In this document: in pieces, positions 8,740-16,816 of the stretch
Layout of the letters: every line of letters starts with the position of its first letter
How positions within the stretch are numbered: position 1 is the first letter of the stretch
From: Myxococcales bacterium
GTDB taxonomy: Bacteria > Myxococcota > Bradymonadia > UBA7976 > UBA1532
NCBI GenBank assembly: GCA_020633515.1
Contig: JACKDM010000052.1
Span: forward strand, 1-33,962
Direction of reading: 5' to 3'
Length of the DNA: 33,962 bases
The notes under the pieces: generated by a model
Database searches by the model: none
The model's input: only the letters and a program-made list of their open reading frames with translations
What the model was told of the DNA's origin: nothing
Translations under genes and position numbers: made by a program

Positions 8740-10454
8740 ATGGCTGCCCTGGCTGCGAGCAGCGCGGTCGCCTGCGCCGACGTGCTGGTCGCGGCGGATG
8801 CTGCTGGCGGCGGATGCCATGCTGGCGGATGCCCTGCCGACGGTGCCCGGCTGGCGCTCGATGCCCTGCTGGCGCTTCGATGCCCTGCCGGCGTGCCTCG
8901 ATGCCCCGCTGACGGATGCCCTGCCGACGGATGCCTGCCAGCGGCGGATGCCCTGCCGACGGATGCCCTGCCGACGGTGGATGCCCTCCCGGCGGTCGAC
9001 GCCCTGCCGACGGACGCCGCGCCGACGCCGCGCGCCCGGCGCCGCTGCGCCATGCGAGGCCTGTCGAGCAGTCGCGCTGCCCTCGCGCCGAGCGAAACTG
9101 CTGCGGCGCTCAGCTACGGGCGCTACGCGCCAACCGGCGAAGCCGACGAACCGGCGCTGCATCGCCTGCCGGACTTCGCACGCCGGCTACCGGCGGCGGC
9201 GTCGCGATCCCGACGTGCCGGTCGTCGCCGAGCTCGCCGATCCCCGCCATTGATGATCGCGATCGCATCCAGGCCGCGAGTCGACGCCCTGCCGAGGGGC
9301 CGCGCGACGCAGAAGGTTTCCGCGGCGCGCTGTTGCTGCCGCGGCGAATGGCGCGACGGTACGTCACCGTCGGCGCGAAGCGGATCGTACCCGCGGCGAG
9401 GGCCAGGGCCGGGCGGATCGTCGCCACCTGCCGCGCCGGGCAGCGCGATCCCATCGTGCTCGCGGGTGGCGGAGCGGGCTCGGCAGGTCGATGGCACGAG
9501 CGGGTCGTCGATGACATCGCGCCGGTGGATCGCGGCGGCTCACCTCGCGTGCCGACTCGCGCCGGTGACGTTAGCGGTGCTGCGCACCGAACAGCGCTGG
9601 ATCGACCCTCGAGATGGATTGCTGGGCTGGACGCCGGCGAGCTATGCCATCGCCCACGAGCGACGGATCACCGCCGCCGCCATCGAGGTCGACGTCCTGC
9701 CGTCGACACCGAACGGCGCTTCGGCGGCAGCAGTCTGGAGCCGATCTCTCGGGGCGGATCCGGCGGGTAGGGGTCGAGGATCTGCGCCTCGTCTCGTCGT
9801 TCGCGGGGCCGGAGGACGAGGAGCATGGCTGGACGGCGGTGCGCCTCAGTCGGGTCCGCGATGGTTGGGTCCGCCGGGTGACCGCCGTACACTTCGGCTA
9901 CGCGGCGGTGAGCATCGGGGAAGTCGAGCTTCAACACCGAGGTGATGCTCGCGCCTGTCTCCCCAGATCACCGGCGGGCGGCGCTACTCGTTCAATGTCT
10001 CGGGTGGGACGGGCAACCTCTTCCAGCGGTGTTACAGCGCAGACGCTCGCCATGACTTCGTGGGCGGCGCACCACTCCCAACGTGGGCTTCGACTGCTTC
10101 GACGCGGAGCAGCGACGCCGGCCTGCATCATCGGTGGGCGACGGGCTGCTGTTCGACAACGTCGCGAGCGGTGAGCTGCGTCGAGAACCGGGCCGTGACC
10201 GGGCGATGGTGGTCATGCACAGAAGCGCCCTGAACGCGCTCGCGGCGGGCGTGCCGATGCGCCGATCGGGCGATGAACTGACGGTGGGGACCTCCGCGGA
10301 GCCGGCAGGACGGGCAGTGGTGCTCGCGGAGCCGCCGGGCCGTGGAAATTGTCGGCGAGCCGGTCGAGCCGCGCAGCTCTATCTGCAACAGCTCGCCGAC
10401 GGGCTTCGGACTCGGACGCGGTGCGGGCGGTGACGACCCCGAGCAGCGCGCCGG
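8740..10454 (+). pseudogene. Secreted right-handed beta-helix protein, frame-broken
   Basis: A likely export signal MAALAASSAVACAD begins at ATG 8740. It is followed by a repeat-encoded linker (8811-9035) and a body readable only in pieces: VLRTEQRWID, VEDLRLVSSFAGPEDE, GWTAVRLSRVRDGWVRRVTA, VHFGYAAVSIG, GGRRYSFNVSGGTGNLFQRC, ADARHDFV, HHRWATGLLFDNV and a C-terminus VEPRSLYLQQLAD. The run of short beta-strands and the HHRWATGLLFDN motif resemble pectate-lyase-superfamily beta-helix proteins, but no lyase active site can be assigned. Probable role is polysaccharide binding or cleavage at the surface. Coding ends about where lipoprotein copy B begins on the other strand. Confidence 0.5.
8811..9035 (+). 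repeat. Short tandem repeat (15-18 base units)
   Basis: CGGATGCCCTGCCGA-type units recur more than ten times with spacers of 0-12 bases. Depending on frame they give ADALPTD, GCPADG or RMPCRR repeats. By analogy with the DGSA tract at 6073 this is most likely the flexible linker behind the export signal of the beta-helix protein. Confidence 0.6.
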
Positions 10455-10635
10455 TGAGGATGTCGTTGGGGAAGGGGATGTCGGGGAGGGGGCGGGTGTC
10501 GAGCTCGAAGACGACGCGCGGTCCGTCGCCGGGGGGCGTGGCGCGGAGGCCGGCGGGGCGGTCGTCGGGGAGGCAGGCGGGGAGGCAGGCGGGGAGGAGG
10601 AGGGCGAGGGCGGCGAGGGCGGTGGGGGTGCGCAT
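10213..10635 (-). pseudogene. 5' fragment of a second lipoprotein gene
   Basis: Minus-strand ATG 10635 starts a clean lipoprotein signal (LALLLPACLPACLPDDRPAG; lipobox-like LPAC/ACLP), then GDGPRVVFELDTRPLPDIPF and PNDILTG. From about 10454 downward the sequence leaves the family: the continuation is antisense to the 3' end of the beta-helix gene. Only ~60 of an expected ~900 residues remain. Unlike copy A, these codons are free of indels. Either a real truncated duplicate or the edge of a contig that ended in a repeat. Confidence 0.6.
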
Positions 10636-10677
10636 GGGCGGGATGGTAACCCGAAACGGGCGGGCGGGGCGCGTTGC
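10455..10677. repeat. Direct repeat copy B: lipoprotein 5' end and upstream
   Basis: Matches 5533-5744 in the same orientation. This copy has intact codons for the lipoprotein signal and the VVFELDTRPLPDIPFPNDIL block. The similarity stops abruptly at about 10454, which is also where readable, uninterrupted sequence begins. Confidence 0.8.
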
Positions 10678-10716
10678 CTGTGGCCGCGGTCGGCGTGCGG
10701 GCGCGCCGGGCGGGCG

Positions 10717-11865
10717 TCAGGGCGCGCCGGGCGGGCTGCTCGTCTCGACGGCGTGGATCGGGGTCGGGTCGCGGTGGGTCGCGGGGGCCTCTTCGGCCTC
10801 GGCGCCCTCGCGCAGCATGATCCGGGCGCGGGGGAGGTGCTCGGGGTGCTCGCGTTGCAGCCAGGCGATGAGCTGCTCGCGGAGCCAGACGCGCAGGTCC
10901 CATGCCTTGCCGGAGTCGGCGGCGCTGATGAGGACGCGGATCTCCATCGTCTTCTCCTTGGCGTCGGTGACCTGGGTCACGCAGACGCGGCCGTCCCACA
11001 AGGCATGTGCCTTGACGAGGCGGTCGACCTCGGCGCGGAGCCGGTCGACGGGCATGCCATAGTCGAGGTAGAGGAAGACGGTGCCGAGGATCTGGGCGCT
11101 CTTGCGGGTCCAGTTCTGAAAGGGCTGCTGGAGGAAGCGGGAGAGCGGGACGACGAGGCGGCGCTCGTCCCAGATGCGGATGACGACATAGGTGGCGGTG
11201 ATCTCTTCGACGCGGCCCCATTCGCCTTCGACGATGACGACGTCGTCGAGGCGGATGGGTTCGGTGACGGCGAGCTGGAGGCCGGCGAGCAGGCTCTCGA
11301 GGGTGGGGCGCAGCGCGAGGCCGATGACGAGGCCGGCGACGCCGGCAGACGCGAGCAGTCCGGCGCCGAGCTCGCGGACGCGGGGGAAGGTCATGAGCGC
11401 GACGGCGACGCCGACGACGCCGACGAGCACGGCGACGATGCGGCTGACGATGCGGGCCTGGGTGTGTACGCGGCGGGCGTGGAGGTTGTCGGCGGCGGTG
11501 ATGTCGTAGTGGGCCATCACGGCGTCGTCGAGGCCGCTGATGGCGCGGACGAGGAGCCAGGTGATGGTGAGCACGAGCAGCACGACGAGGAGCTGCGCGA
11601 GGCCGTCTTCGGTGGCGCCGGGGGGGATGACGAAGGGCAGCACCGCGCGGAGGAAGGCGATGATGAGCACCACCCGCGCCGGGCCGCGGGCGTTCTGGAT
11701 GGGTTTGGGGCTGCCGATCCAGCGGGTGCGGCCGACGGTGCGGAGGAGCACGGCGAAGGCGATGCCATGGATGATCAGCGCGACGAGCACCGCGCCGAGC
11801 GCGATGAGGATGCGCCAGAGCCAGCCGAGCTCCCGGCTGGCGAGCCATTCGAACCATTCGGTCAT
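10717..11865 (-). CDS. MscS-family mechanosensitive channel
   Basis: A 382-residue inner-membrane protein. Hydrophobic segments lie at about 17-41, 64-81, 89-109, 137-160 and 166-200. The last is the pore-lining helix (SAGVAGLVIGLALRPTLESL) with the Gly/Ala packing typical of MscS TM3. It is followed by the beta domain (DDVVIVEGEWGRVEEITATY, 207-226) and an alpha/beta C-terminal domain. The family opens under membrane tension to release solutes during osmotic downshock. The C-terminal ~30 residues are polar and disordered. It is 42 bases downstream of the SDR gene on the same strand, so possibly cotranscribed; many such SDRs are stress proteins, which fits osmotic adaptation (inference). Confidence 0.92.
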   Translation of the reverse strand: MTEWFEWLASRELGWLWRILIALGAVLVALIIHGIAFAVLLRTVGRTRWIGSPKPIQNARGPARVVLIIAFLRAVLPFVIPPGATEDGLAQLLVVLLVLTITWLLVRAISGLDDAVMAHYDITAADNLHARRVHTQARIVSRIVAVLVGVVGVAVALMTFPRVRELGAGLLASAGVAGLVIGLALRPTLESLLAGLQLAVTEPIRLDDVVIVEGEWGRVEEITATYVVIRIWDERRLVVPLSRFLQQPFQNWTRKSAQILGTVFLYLDYGMPVDRLRAEVDRLVKAHALWDGRVCVTQVTDAKEKTMEIRVLISAADSGKAWDLRVWLREQLIAWLQREHPEHLPRARIMLREGAEAEEAPATHRDPTPIHAVETSSPPGAP

Positions 11866-11907
11866 GCCATCTCTCTCGTGCGACGGGTCCCGGGAGGCGG
11901 GCGCGGA

Positions 11908-12819
11908 TCAGGCGGCGCGGGTGTCGCCGCCGAGCAGGGTCAACACTTCGCCGGTGACATAGCTGCTGTCGCCGTTGGAGGCGAAGAAGACATAGGCGGG
12001 CGCCATCTCTTCGGGCTGGGCGGGGCGTCCCATCGGGGTGTCTTCGCCGAAGTGCGCGATCTCTTCGGCGGTGCGTTCGGCGGGGTTGAGCGGGGTCCAG
12101 ACGGGGCCGGGGGCGACGCAGTTGACGCGGATCCCGCGGTCGACGAGCTGCTGGGCGAGCGATTTGGTGAAGCTGTGGATGGCACCCTTGGTGGATGAGT
12201 AGTCGAGGAGCGCGCCGGTGCCTTCGAGGCCGGTGATCGAGCCGGTGTTGATGATGCGGCCGCCCGAGGGGAGGTGGGCGAGCGCGGCCTTGGCCATGTA
12301 GAAGTAGCCGTAGATGTTGGTTTCGAAGGTGCGCTTCCACTGGTCGATGTCGAGGTCGTCGATCTTTTCGACGTGGTTCTGGAAGGCGGCGTTGTTGACG
12401 AGGATGGTGAGCTTGCCGAGCTGTTCGACGGTCTCTTCGACGGCGCGCTGGCAGAACTTCGGGTCGCGCACGTCGCCGGCGATGGAGAGCGCCTTCTGGC
12501 CGGCGTCTTCGATGGCTTTGCAGGTCTCGTCGGCGTCGCTCTGCTCCTCGGGGAGGTGGAGGATGGCGACGTCGCAGCCTTCGCGGGCGAAGAGCACGGC
12601 GACGGCGCGGCCGATGCCGCTGTCGCCGCCGGTGATGAGCGCGACGTCGCCGCGGAGCTTGCCGGCGGCGCGGTATTCGGCGCCCTGGTAGCGGGGCCGG
12701 GGGTCGAGCTGGCTCTCGTCGCCGGGCCAGTCGAGGGTCTGCGGTTCGAAGGGCGCCTTGGGCTCGTCGACCTCGGTGGGGGCTTCTTTGCGGGGGGCGC
12801 GGGACGTGTCGTGGCTCAT
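11908..12819 (-). CDS. Short-chain dehydrogenase/reductase (general-stress type)
   Basis: 303 residues. The N-terminal ~50 residues are polar (FEPQTLDWPG, DPRPRYQGAEY), as in the YdaD/YhxC-like SDR group with this extension. The Rossmann motif TGGDSGIG is at 63-70 and NNAA at 142-145. The catalytic set is Asn168, Ser194, Tyr207 and Lys211 (DYSSTKGAI). PGPVWTPL follows, and the C-terminus has the usual GEVLTLLGG. It should reduce or oxidise a small alcohol/carbonyl with NAD(P)H; substrate unknown. Start ATG 12819 follows GAGAGGTCGGAAG. The MscS gene lies downstream on the same strand. Confidence 0.93.
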   Translation of the reverse strand: MSHDTSRAPRKEAPTEVDEPKAPFEPQTLDWPGDESQLDPRPRYQGAEYRAAGKLRGDVALITGGDSGIGRAVAVLFAREGCDVAILHLPEEQSDADETCKAIEDAGQKALSIAGDVRDPKFCQRAVEETVEQLGKLTILVNNAAFQNHVEKIDDLDIDQWKRTFETNIYGYFYMAKAALAHLPSGGRIINTGSITGLEGTGALLDYSSTKGAIHSFTKSLAQQLVDRGIRVNCVAPGPVWTPLNPAERTAEEIAHFGEDTPMGRPAQPEEMAPAYVFFASNGDSSYVTGEVLTLLGGDTRAA

Positions 12820-12900
12820 CTTCCGACCTCTCGTCGGCTGTTTTGCTGACGGGAGGATGAGAGCGGGGCGCGAGTCGTCACGCCGAGGCGCGGGCGCGCT

Positions 12901-13683
12901 TCACCCCATCGCGGCCAGTCGGCGCTCGACGAGCCACGCCTCGCAGGCGGCGACGTTCGCCGGCTCGGCGGGCAGCGGGCTCCGGTCGCGGGCGGCGTCG
13001 AGGTACGCTTCGAGGCGCGGCCAGTTGGCGCGGTGGCGGGCGTCGACGTCGGGCGGCACGGCGGCCTTCTCGTCGGCGGCGGCCTTGTACGCGACGAGCT
13101 CGAGCGCCTCGCCGAAGCCATGCGCGGGCGCGAGGCGCCGCAGGTCGCATTCGAGCTCGCCGGTCGCGAGGAGGTGGGCGCCGGTCAATGCGACGCGGTA
13201 GGCATAGAGCAGCGTCTTCGCGCGCGGCGCGGCCGATCGCTCGTGCTCGCGGCACATGCCTTTGAAGAAGCCGGCGTAGTGCCGGACGAAGCGCGTGGAG
13301 CGCGCACCCTTCGAGAGCGCGCGCAGCTCGGCGAGCGCCGCGGTCTCGTGGAGCTGAATCGGTGACTCGATGCGTTCGAGCATGTTGCCATTGCCACCGA
13401 GCAACAACCCGAGCGCCTTGCGCAGCTCGTGGGTCGTGAGATCACACTCGACGCCTTCGAAGACCTGCAAGCGATCGTGCGTCTCGGCGACGCCGGCGAA
13501 GCCGAGCAGGTCGCGCGTCGGCACCTGATGGATGCCTTTGAGGTCGATGTCGCTGTCGGGCGAGCTGAAGCCATAGATGTGGCTCCCGGTCACCGCGCAC
13601 AGCAGCAGCTCGCCGCGCGGCGGGTGCCCGGCGACGAAGCGGCGGGCGAGGTCGAGGTGGGTGGGATCGAGGGTCTCGCTCAT
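12901..13683 (-). CDS. RlaP-type nucleotidyltransferase (second of pair)
   Basis: 260 residues starting at ATG 13683, chosen over the longer frame because AGGAGA lies eight bases upstream and the start sits one base after the stop of the preceding gene. The nucleotidyltransferase signature GSHIYGFSSPDSDIDLKGIH spans 33-52, with metal-binding Asp45 and Asp47. This matches the 'RNA repair pathway DNA polymerase beta family' (RlaP) domain, often found near RNA ligases in bacteria and T4-like phages. The helical C-terminal half includes ARSTRFVRHYAGFFKGM and AKTLLYAYRVALTG. The reaction is probably nucleotide transfer to RNA or another acceptor. No ligase or kinase gene is present here. Confidence 0.85.
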   Translation of the reverse strand: MSETLDPTHLDLARRFVAGHPPRGELLLCAVTGSHIYGFSSPDSDIDLKGIHQVPTRDLLGFAGVAETHDRLQVFEGVECDLTTHELRKALGLLLGGNGNMLERIESPIQLHETAALAELRALSKGARSTRFVRHYAGFFKGMCREHERSAAPRAKTLLYAYRVALTGAHLLATGELECDLRRLAPAHGFGEALELVAYKAAADEKAAVPPDVDARHRANWPRLEAYLDAARDRSPLPAEPANVAACEAWLVERRLAAMG

Positions 13684-13684
13684 G

Positions 13685-14611
13685 TCAGTCGTCTCCTCGC
13701 AAGACATCGTGCACGATCTCGGCGCACAAGGCATCGAGCGCCGCCTCGTCGGGTGCGTCGGGCAGCGTCGTGGCCGCCGACGCGGCCTCGATCGCGGCGG
13801 TCAGCGCGTCGGCTTCGGTCGCGAGCGCGTCGTAGTCGAGCGCGCCGTCGCGGATCGCGAGGAGGCTGTCGCGATCGGGGCGGCGTACGATGAGACCCTC
13901 GCCGCGCAGGATCTCGCCGCCCATGCGGAGCAGGCGGACGAGGTGCATGGCATGTTTGGTGTCATAACCATGCGCCGCTTCGAGCGCGGCGCGCGCCGGG
14001 TTTCGGCCGCGGAGCCAGGTCTGGTATTGCGACCAGTGGGTGCGCGCCTGCTTGTAGCGTCGCTCGCGGTCGAGCATGTCGAGGAAGTTGGGGCTCAAGT
14101 CGAGCTCGGCGAGCCGTCCCTGCTCGCGCATCGCTTCGGCGGCGCCCATCTGGTCGCGGGGCACGAGCGCGCGCTCGGGGAGGCCGTACGCGGCGCGGCT
14201 GGGCGGGGCCTTGGGGGGTTCGAGGAGCCACCGGCGGTGGGTGCGGATCCGCTTGAGCTGCGAGGCGGCGTACCCGCCGAAGCTCTGCTCGACCTTGCGG
14301 GAGAGGAAGCGGTCGCGCGCGTCGAGCAGCCGGCGCCCGGCGCGGGTGACGGTGCGGTGGTCGTCGTCGTGGGTGTAGAGCGTCTCGAGCAGCGTCGGGT
14401 TGGCCGCGGCGGCGAGGCGCATGAACTTGCGGAGCTCGAAGCGGACGTGGTCGGCGCCGAGCTCGACCTGCTCGGGGCCGCCGATGAAGCCGTGATACCA
14501 GCGGGCGGGGCCGACGATGACACCCTTGTGGTCGGTGTCGCTGCCGGCGCGCGCGAGCCCGTAGGCGCGGCTGCCGTGTACGGTCTCGTAGATGAGGTGG
14601 GGTTCGTGCAT
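13685..14611 (-). CDS. RlaP-type nucleotidyltransferase (first of pair)
   Basis: 308 residues from ATG 14611 (MHEPHLIYETVHGS). A GTG at 14665 would add 18 low-complexity residues and is less likely, although neither start has a strong ribosome binding site. The motif GSRAYGLARAGSDTDHKG (13-30) gives the polymerase-beta-type active site, Asp25 and Asp27. Later blocks SFGGYAASQLKRIRTHRRWL and HGYDTKHAMHLVRLLRMGGE are typical of RlaP-like proteins. It precedes its smaller paralogue by one base, so the two are surely cotranscribed and may form a heteromer or act on two ends of one substrate (inference). Divergent from the acyltransferase gene. Confidence 0.85.
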   Translation of the reverse strand: MHEPHLIYETVHGSRAYGLARAGSDTDHKGVIVGPARWYHGFIGGPEQVELGADHVRFELRKFMRLAAAANPTLLETLYTHDDDHRTVTRAGRRLLDARDRFLSRKVEQSFGGYAASQLKRIRTHRRWLLEPPKAPPSRAAYGLPERALVPRDQMGAAEAMREQGRLAELDLSPNFLDMLDRERRYKQARTHWSQYQTWLRGRNPARAALEAAHGYDTKHAMHLVRLLRMGGEILRGEGLIVRRPDRDSLLAIRDGALDYDALATEADALTAAIEAASAATTLPDAPDEAALDALCAEIVHDVLRGDD

Positions 14612-14726
14612 CGCGGCATGGTGACCGGGCGCGGCGGCGGGCGCAATGGGGGCGCGGTCTGTCACGAAGTCTCACGCGCTGCCGCTCTGCTCGGTTATGC
14701 TGGCCGCGGAGGCAGGGAGGTTCGTG

Positions 14727-16037
14727 ATGCACACGCCCGCGGGGCGCCCGCTCGGGGCGCTGGAGTACGTGGTCGCGGTCGCCGATCGGGCGGCGCCGCT
14801 CAACTTCGTGATGGTGGCCGCGCTGCGGGGTGCCATCGACGTCGATCGGCTCCGCGCCGCGCTCGCGGCGATGCAGCGGCTGCATCCGCTGCTCGCGATG
14901 CGGCTCGCGCCGGCGGGGCGGCGGCTGGCCTTCGCGGCGGGCGCGGGGGCGATCCCGCTGACGACGACCGAGGCGGCGCCGGCGGCGGTGCCGGCGCTGT
15001 GCGCGGCGGAGTGCATGGCGCGGCTCCCCGAAGAGACGGGGCCGCTGCTGCGGGCGGTGTGGGTGCGGCACGACGCGGCGGCGTCGACGCTGCTGCTGAC
15101 CTTTCACCATGCCATCGGCGATGGCACGGCGGGTGCGTTCCTGCTGCGCGATCTGTTGCAGGCGATGACATCGGAGGTATCGAGCGGGACCTTGCCGGCG
15201 GCGATCGAAGACCATCTGCCGCTGGCGACCCGGCGCGGGCACGGGCTGTGGGCGCACCTGGGGTTTCTGCGCCGCGCGCTCGGTCGCATCCGGCGGCTGC
15301 GCGGGGTGCCCGGCTATCGGGTCGCGGGCGCGCCGCGGGCCGCGATCGCCGACTGTCGGCCGCGGGTGGTGCGGCGCGACGTGCCGCCGGCGCTGCTCGC
15401 GCGGCTCGCGGAGCGCTGCCGGCGCGAGGGCACGACGCTGCATGGGGCGCTCGGCGCGGCGTTGCTGCTCGCGGCGCACGCGGTCAGCGACGGGCGGCCG
15501 GTCATCGGGCTCGGCAGCCCGGTCAACCTGCGCGAGCGGCTCACGCCGCCGGTGGGCGGCGAGGTCGGCCTCTTCATCACGATGGTCGCCGGGCTGCACC
15601 GGCTGCGTCCGGCGCCGGCGCTGTGGGATCTGGCGCGCGAGGTGCGCCACGAGCTGCATGGCATGGCCGAGAACGGTGATGTCTTCGCGGCGATCCCGTT
15701 CCAGGCGCGGCGGCTCGCGTCGGTCGCGCCGTGGCTCGGCCGGGGGGTCGCCGGCGCGCGGCGCTTCGTCGCGCTGATGCGCTCGATCTGGCTCGAAGGG
15801 ATCGGGCTCTCGAACCTGGGGCGGCTGTCGATCGCTTCGGCGTACGGCGAGGTCGCGGTCGAGTCGGTGGGGTTCTGCGCGGCGCCGACGGTCTTTGGTG
15901 ATCTGGCGGTCTTCGCGGCGACGCTCGGCGATCGGCTGTGCCTGCACTTCGTCGGGGTGATGCCGCATGTGCCGGCGGCGACGCTCGATGCCATCGCCGA
16001 TGACATGCTCGCGCGGGTCGAGGGTGCGGTGCATTGA
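14727..16037 (+). CDS. Condensation/PapA-type acyltransferase
   Basis: 436 residues from ATG 14727; GGGAGG at 14715-14720 fixes this start over the ATG at 14646. The active-site motif HHxxxDG is intact at 127-133 (FHHAIGDGTAG), and SNLGRL occurs in the second half. Both are hallmarks of the chloramphenicol-acetyltransferase-like superfamily that includes NRPS condensation domains, polyketide-associated PapA acyltransferases and wax-ester synthases. As a stand-alone enzyme it most likely esterifies an alcohol with an acyl thioester. Neighbouring GNAT, sulfotransferase and acyl-reductase-like genes suggest a role in making a decorated lipid (inference). Soluble, no signal peptide. Confidence 0.8.
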   Translation: MHTPAGRPLGALEYVVAVADRAAPLNFVMVAALRGAIDVDRLRAALAAMQRLHPLLAMRLAPAGRRLAFAAGAGAIPLTTTEAAPAAVPALCAAECMARLPEETGPLLRAVWVRHDAAASTLLLTFHHAIGDGTAGAFLLRDLLQAMTSEVSSGTLPAAIEDHLPLATRRGHGLWAHLGFLRRALGRIRRLRGVPGYRVAGAPRAAIADCRPRVVRRDVPPALLARLAERCRREGTTLHGALGAALLLAAHAVSDGRPVIGLGSPVNLRERLTPPVGGEVGLFITMVAGLHRLRPAPALWDLAREVRHELHGMAENGDVFAAIPFQARRLASVAPWLGRGVAGARRFVALMRSIWLEGIGLSNLGRLSIASAYGEVAVESVGFCAAPTVFGDLAVFAATLGDRLCLHFVGVMPHVPAATLDAIADDMLARVEGAVH

Positions 16038-16102
16038 GCGGGCTTCCGCGCCGCGGGTGTTCCGTGCCATGACGGCGGGGCATGATCGAGAGGAGGCCGC
16101 GC

Positions 16103-16816
16103 ATGGCGGACGAGGTACCGGGGATCGACGCGAAGCACCCGCCGTCGGCGATCGTCGACCCCGAGGGCCCATTGATGCTGCGGGCGCCGCGGATCACCGA
16201 CGCGCTCGCGGTCTACGAGGCCAAGATCGAGAGCCTCGCCGCGCTGCGGCAGTTCATGGCATGGGCGCACGGGCCGCAGTCGGTCGAGCAGGACTACCAG
16301 CGCATGAGCGGCGCGGTGGGTGCCTTCTGGCGAGGGGATGACTTCGTCTTCATGATGTGCGACCCGGCCGACGAGGCGCGGGTGCTCGGCTGCATCGGGC
16401 TGCATCGGCGAGCGATGAACCCGCGGGCGATCGAGGTGGGGTACTGGGTGCGCACGGGGGCTTCGGGCAGTGGGATCTGCACCCGGGCGGCGCGGATGCT
16501 GGTGGTGGTCGCGGTCGAGCACATGGGGTTCGTGCGGGTGCAGTGTGGCTACGACGTCGGCAACGCAGCGAGCGAGCGGGTGATCGAGAAGGTCGGCTTT
16601 CGGGCCGAGGGTGATCTGCGCGGGTATTCTGCGATGGGTGACGATGCCATGCGCGCCGATGGCTGGATCTCGCGTGGCATCAACCGGATGTGCGCGCTCG
16701 ATCCGAGCGAGGCGCGGGCGCAGCCGTGGTACGCGGCGACGCGCGATCGGCTGGTGGTGCATGACTGGCTCGGGCGGGTGGCGGCGCCGATGGCATCGGT
16801 CACGCCGGCCAGGTGA
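16103..16816 (+). CDS. GNAT family N-acetyltransferase
   Basis: 237 residues from ATG 16103, preceded by AGGAGG at 16091-16096, so the upstream ATG 16082 is not used. Fold elements: LMLRAPRITDALAVYEA (strand 1/helix 1), VLGCIGLHRRAM and IEVGYWVRTG before the acetyl-CoA loop (GASGSGICTRAARMLV, a degenerate RxxGxG/A). NAASERVIEKVGFRAEGDLR is the C-terminal motif typical of RimJ/RimL-like members. It probably acetylates a protein N-terminus or small amine. The last 17 bases overlap the convergent sulfotransferase gene. Confidence 0.88.
   Translation: MADEVPGIDAKHPPSAIVDPEGPLMLRAPRITDALAVYEAKIESLAALRQFMAWAHGPQSVEQDYQRMSGAVGAFWRGDDFVFMMCDPADEARVLGCIGLHRRAMNPRAIEVGYWVRTGASGSGICTRAARMLVVVAVEHMGFVRVQCGYDVGNAASERVIEKVGFRAEGDLRGYSAMGDDAMRADGWISRGINRMCALDPSEARAQPWYAATRDRLVVHDWLGRVAAPMASVTPAR

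Noticed and set aside
10342..12198. Long plus-strand open frame (618 codons)
   Set aside because: It is the antisense shadow of the MscS and SDR genes in GC-rich DNA; its Gly/Glu/Ala/Asp-rich composition is typical of such shadows.
14646..14726. Upstream ATG as start of the acyltransferase
   Set aside because: GGGAGG at 14715-14720 is spaced for ATG 14727, and the extra residues are not part of the domain.
13577..15679. Long plus-strand open frame (700 codons)
   Set aside because: It runs antisense to the nucleotidyltransferase pair and then out of frame through the acyltransferase; no domain is recognisable.
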